From Rana temporaria (lineage: Eukaryota; Chordata; Amphibia; Anura; Ranidae): 64,000 nt of DNA. Under the pieces are notes generated by a model that was not told the DNA's origin, did not search any database, and worked only from the letters and a program-made list of their open reading frames with translations. This document shows positions 63,963-64,000 of this stretch, piece after piece; the stretch's first letter is position 1, and every line of letters starts with the position of its first letter. Location of the stretch: NCBI RefSeq assembly GCF_905171775.1, contig NC_053489.1, forward strand, positions 390,871,483 through 390,935,482, in the 5' to 3' direction. Position numbers and translations under genes: made by a program.

Positions 63963-63980
63963 AACACTCTACTTCTGAGT

Positions 63981-64000
63981 GATAGTTACATAGTTAGTCA
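63981..64000 (-). mobile_element. Start of another CR1-like 3' tail at window end
   Basis: GATAGTTACATAGTTAGTCA equals the start of the minus-strand CR1-type tail at 59899 onward. The window ends before the rest. Confidence 0.6.

Noticed and set aside
1..64000. tRNA genes, snRNA genes, CRISPR arrays, bacterial operons
   Set aside because: I scanned for tRNA B-box-like and snRNA-like segments and found none convincing. Short direct repeats are minisatellites, and gene structure is vertebrate.

Overview
The window is vertebrate nuclear DNA, almost certainly from an anuran and most probably a ranid frog. Two stretches relate to host protein-coding genes. The rest is intronic or intergenic sequence built from layered transposable elements. 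The anuran call is an inference from the dense, short inverted-repeat DNA transposons (GTACACACG-type termini, TTAA-flanked families), hAT, Tc1/mariner, CR1-like and Tx1-like elements, Sushi-like Ty3/gypsy remnants and the protein similarities. No species-level marker is visible.

Host content. (1) 4187-4718, minus strand, is one splice-bounded exon of a nuclear factor I gene. It is exactly 532 bp and encodes the conserved DNA-binding domain; diagnostic residues point to NFIC. No other NFI exon was recognised, so everything above 4718 is probably NFIC intron 1 or upstream DNA, and 1-4186 is intron 2. (2) 17724-18649, minus strand, is an intronless POLR2E (RPB5) retrocopy with an open frame, an AATAAA signal, an A-rich tail and a 9-bp target-site duplication. 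It sits in the same orientation as NFIC.

Layout. 1-5240: end of a hAT element, a Harbinger-like MITE, two GTACACACG MITEs, a 430-bp near-perfect hairpin just downstream of the NFIC 5' splice site, and the exon. 5237-9770: TTAA-flanked elements, one carrying a 22-bp minisatellite. 9774-12993: a three-layer nest whose core is a 1.94-kb palindrome. 12994-17700: sparse repeats and a 600-bp hAT element. 17724-19246: POLR2E retrocopy and a CpG-rich MITE. 19247-26185: two decayed Ty3/gypsy elements broken up by a Tc1 transposon and several MITEs. 26250-32260: one minus-strand Tc1 element that hosts another Tc1, a CR1 fragment, a solo LTR and TTAA MITEs, nested up to five deep. 34700-40000: TTAA elements inserted into members of their own family, then another Tc1. 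40592-45961: a hAT element containing a 31-bp minisatellite, into which a Tx1-type LINE with an intact 895-codon ORF1 has inserted. 46000-64000: MITEs, hAT MITEs with perfect 8-bp duplications, a decayed Tc1 and CR1 tails.

The host genes do not form an operon or pathway; the window is mainly an archive of successive transposition. The most notable unit is the ORF1-only Tx1-like retroelement in the minisatellite, whose ORF1 resembles the host protein ZCCHC3.
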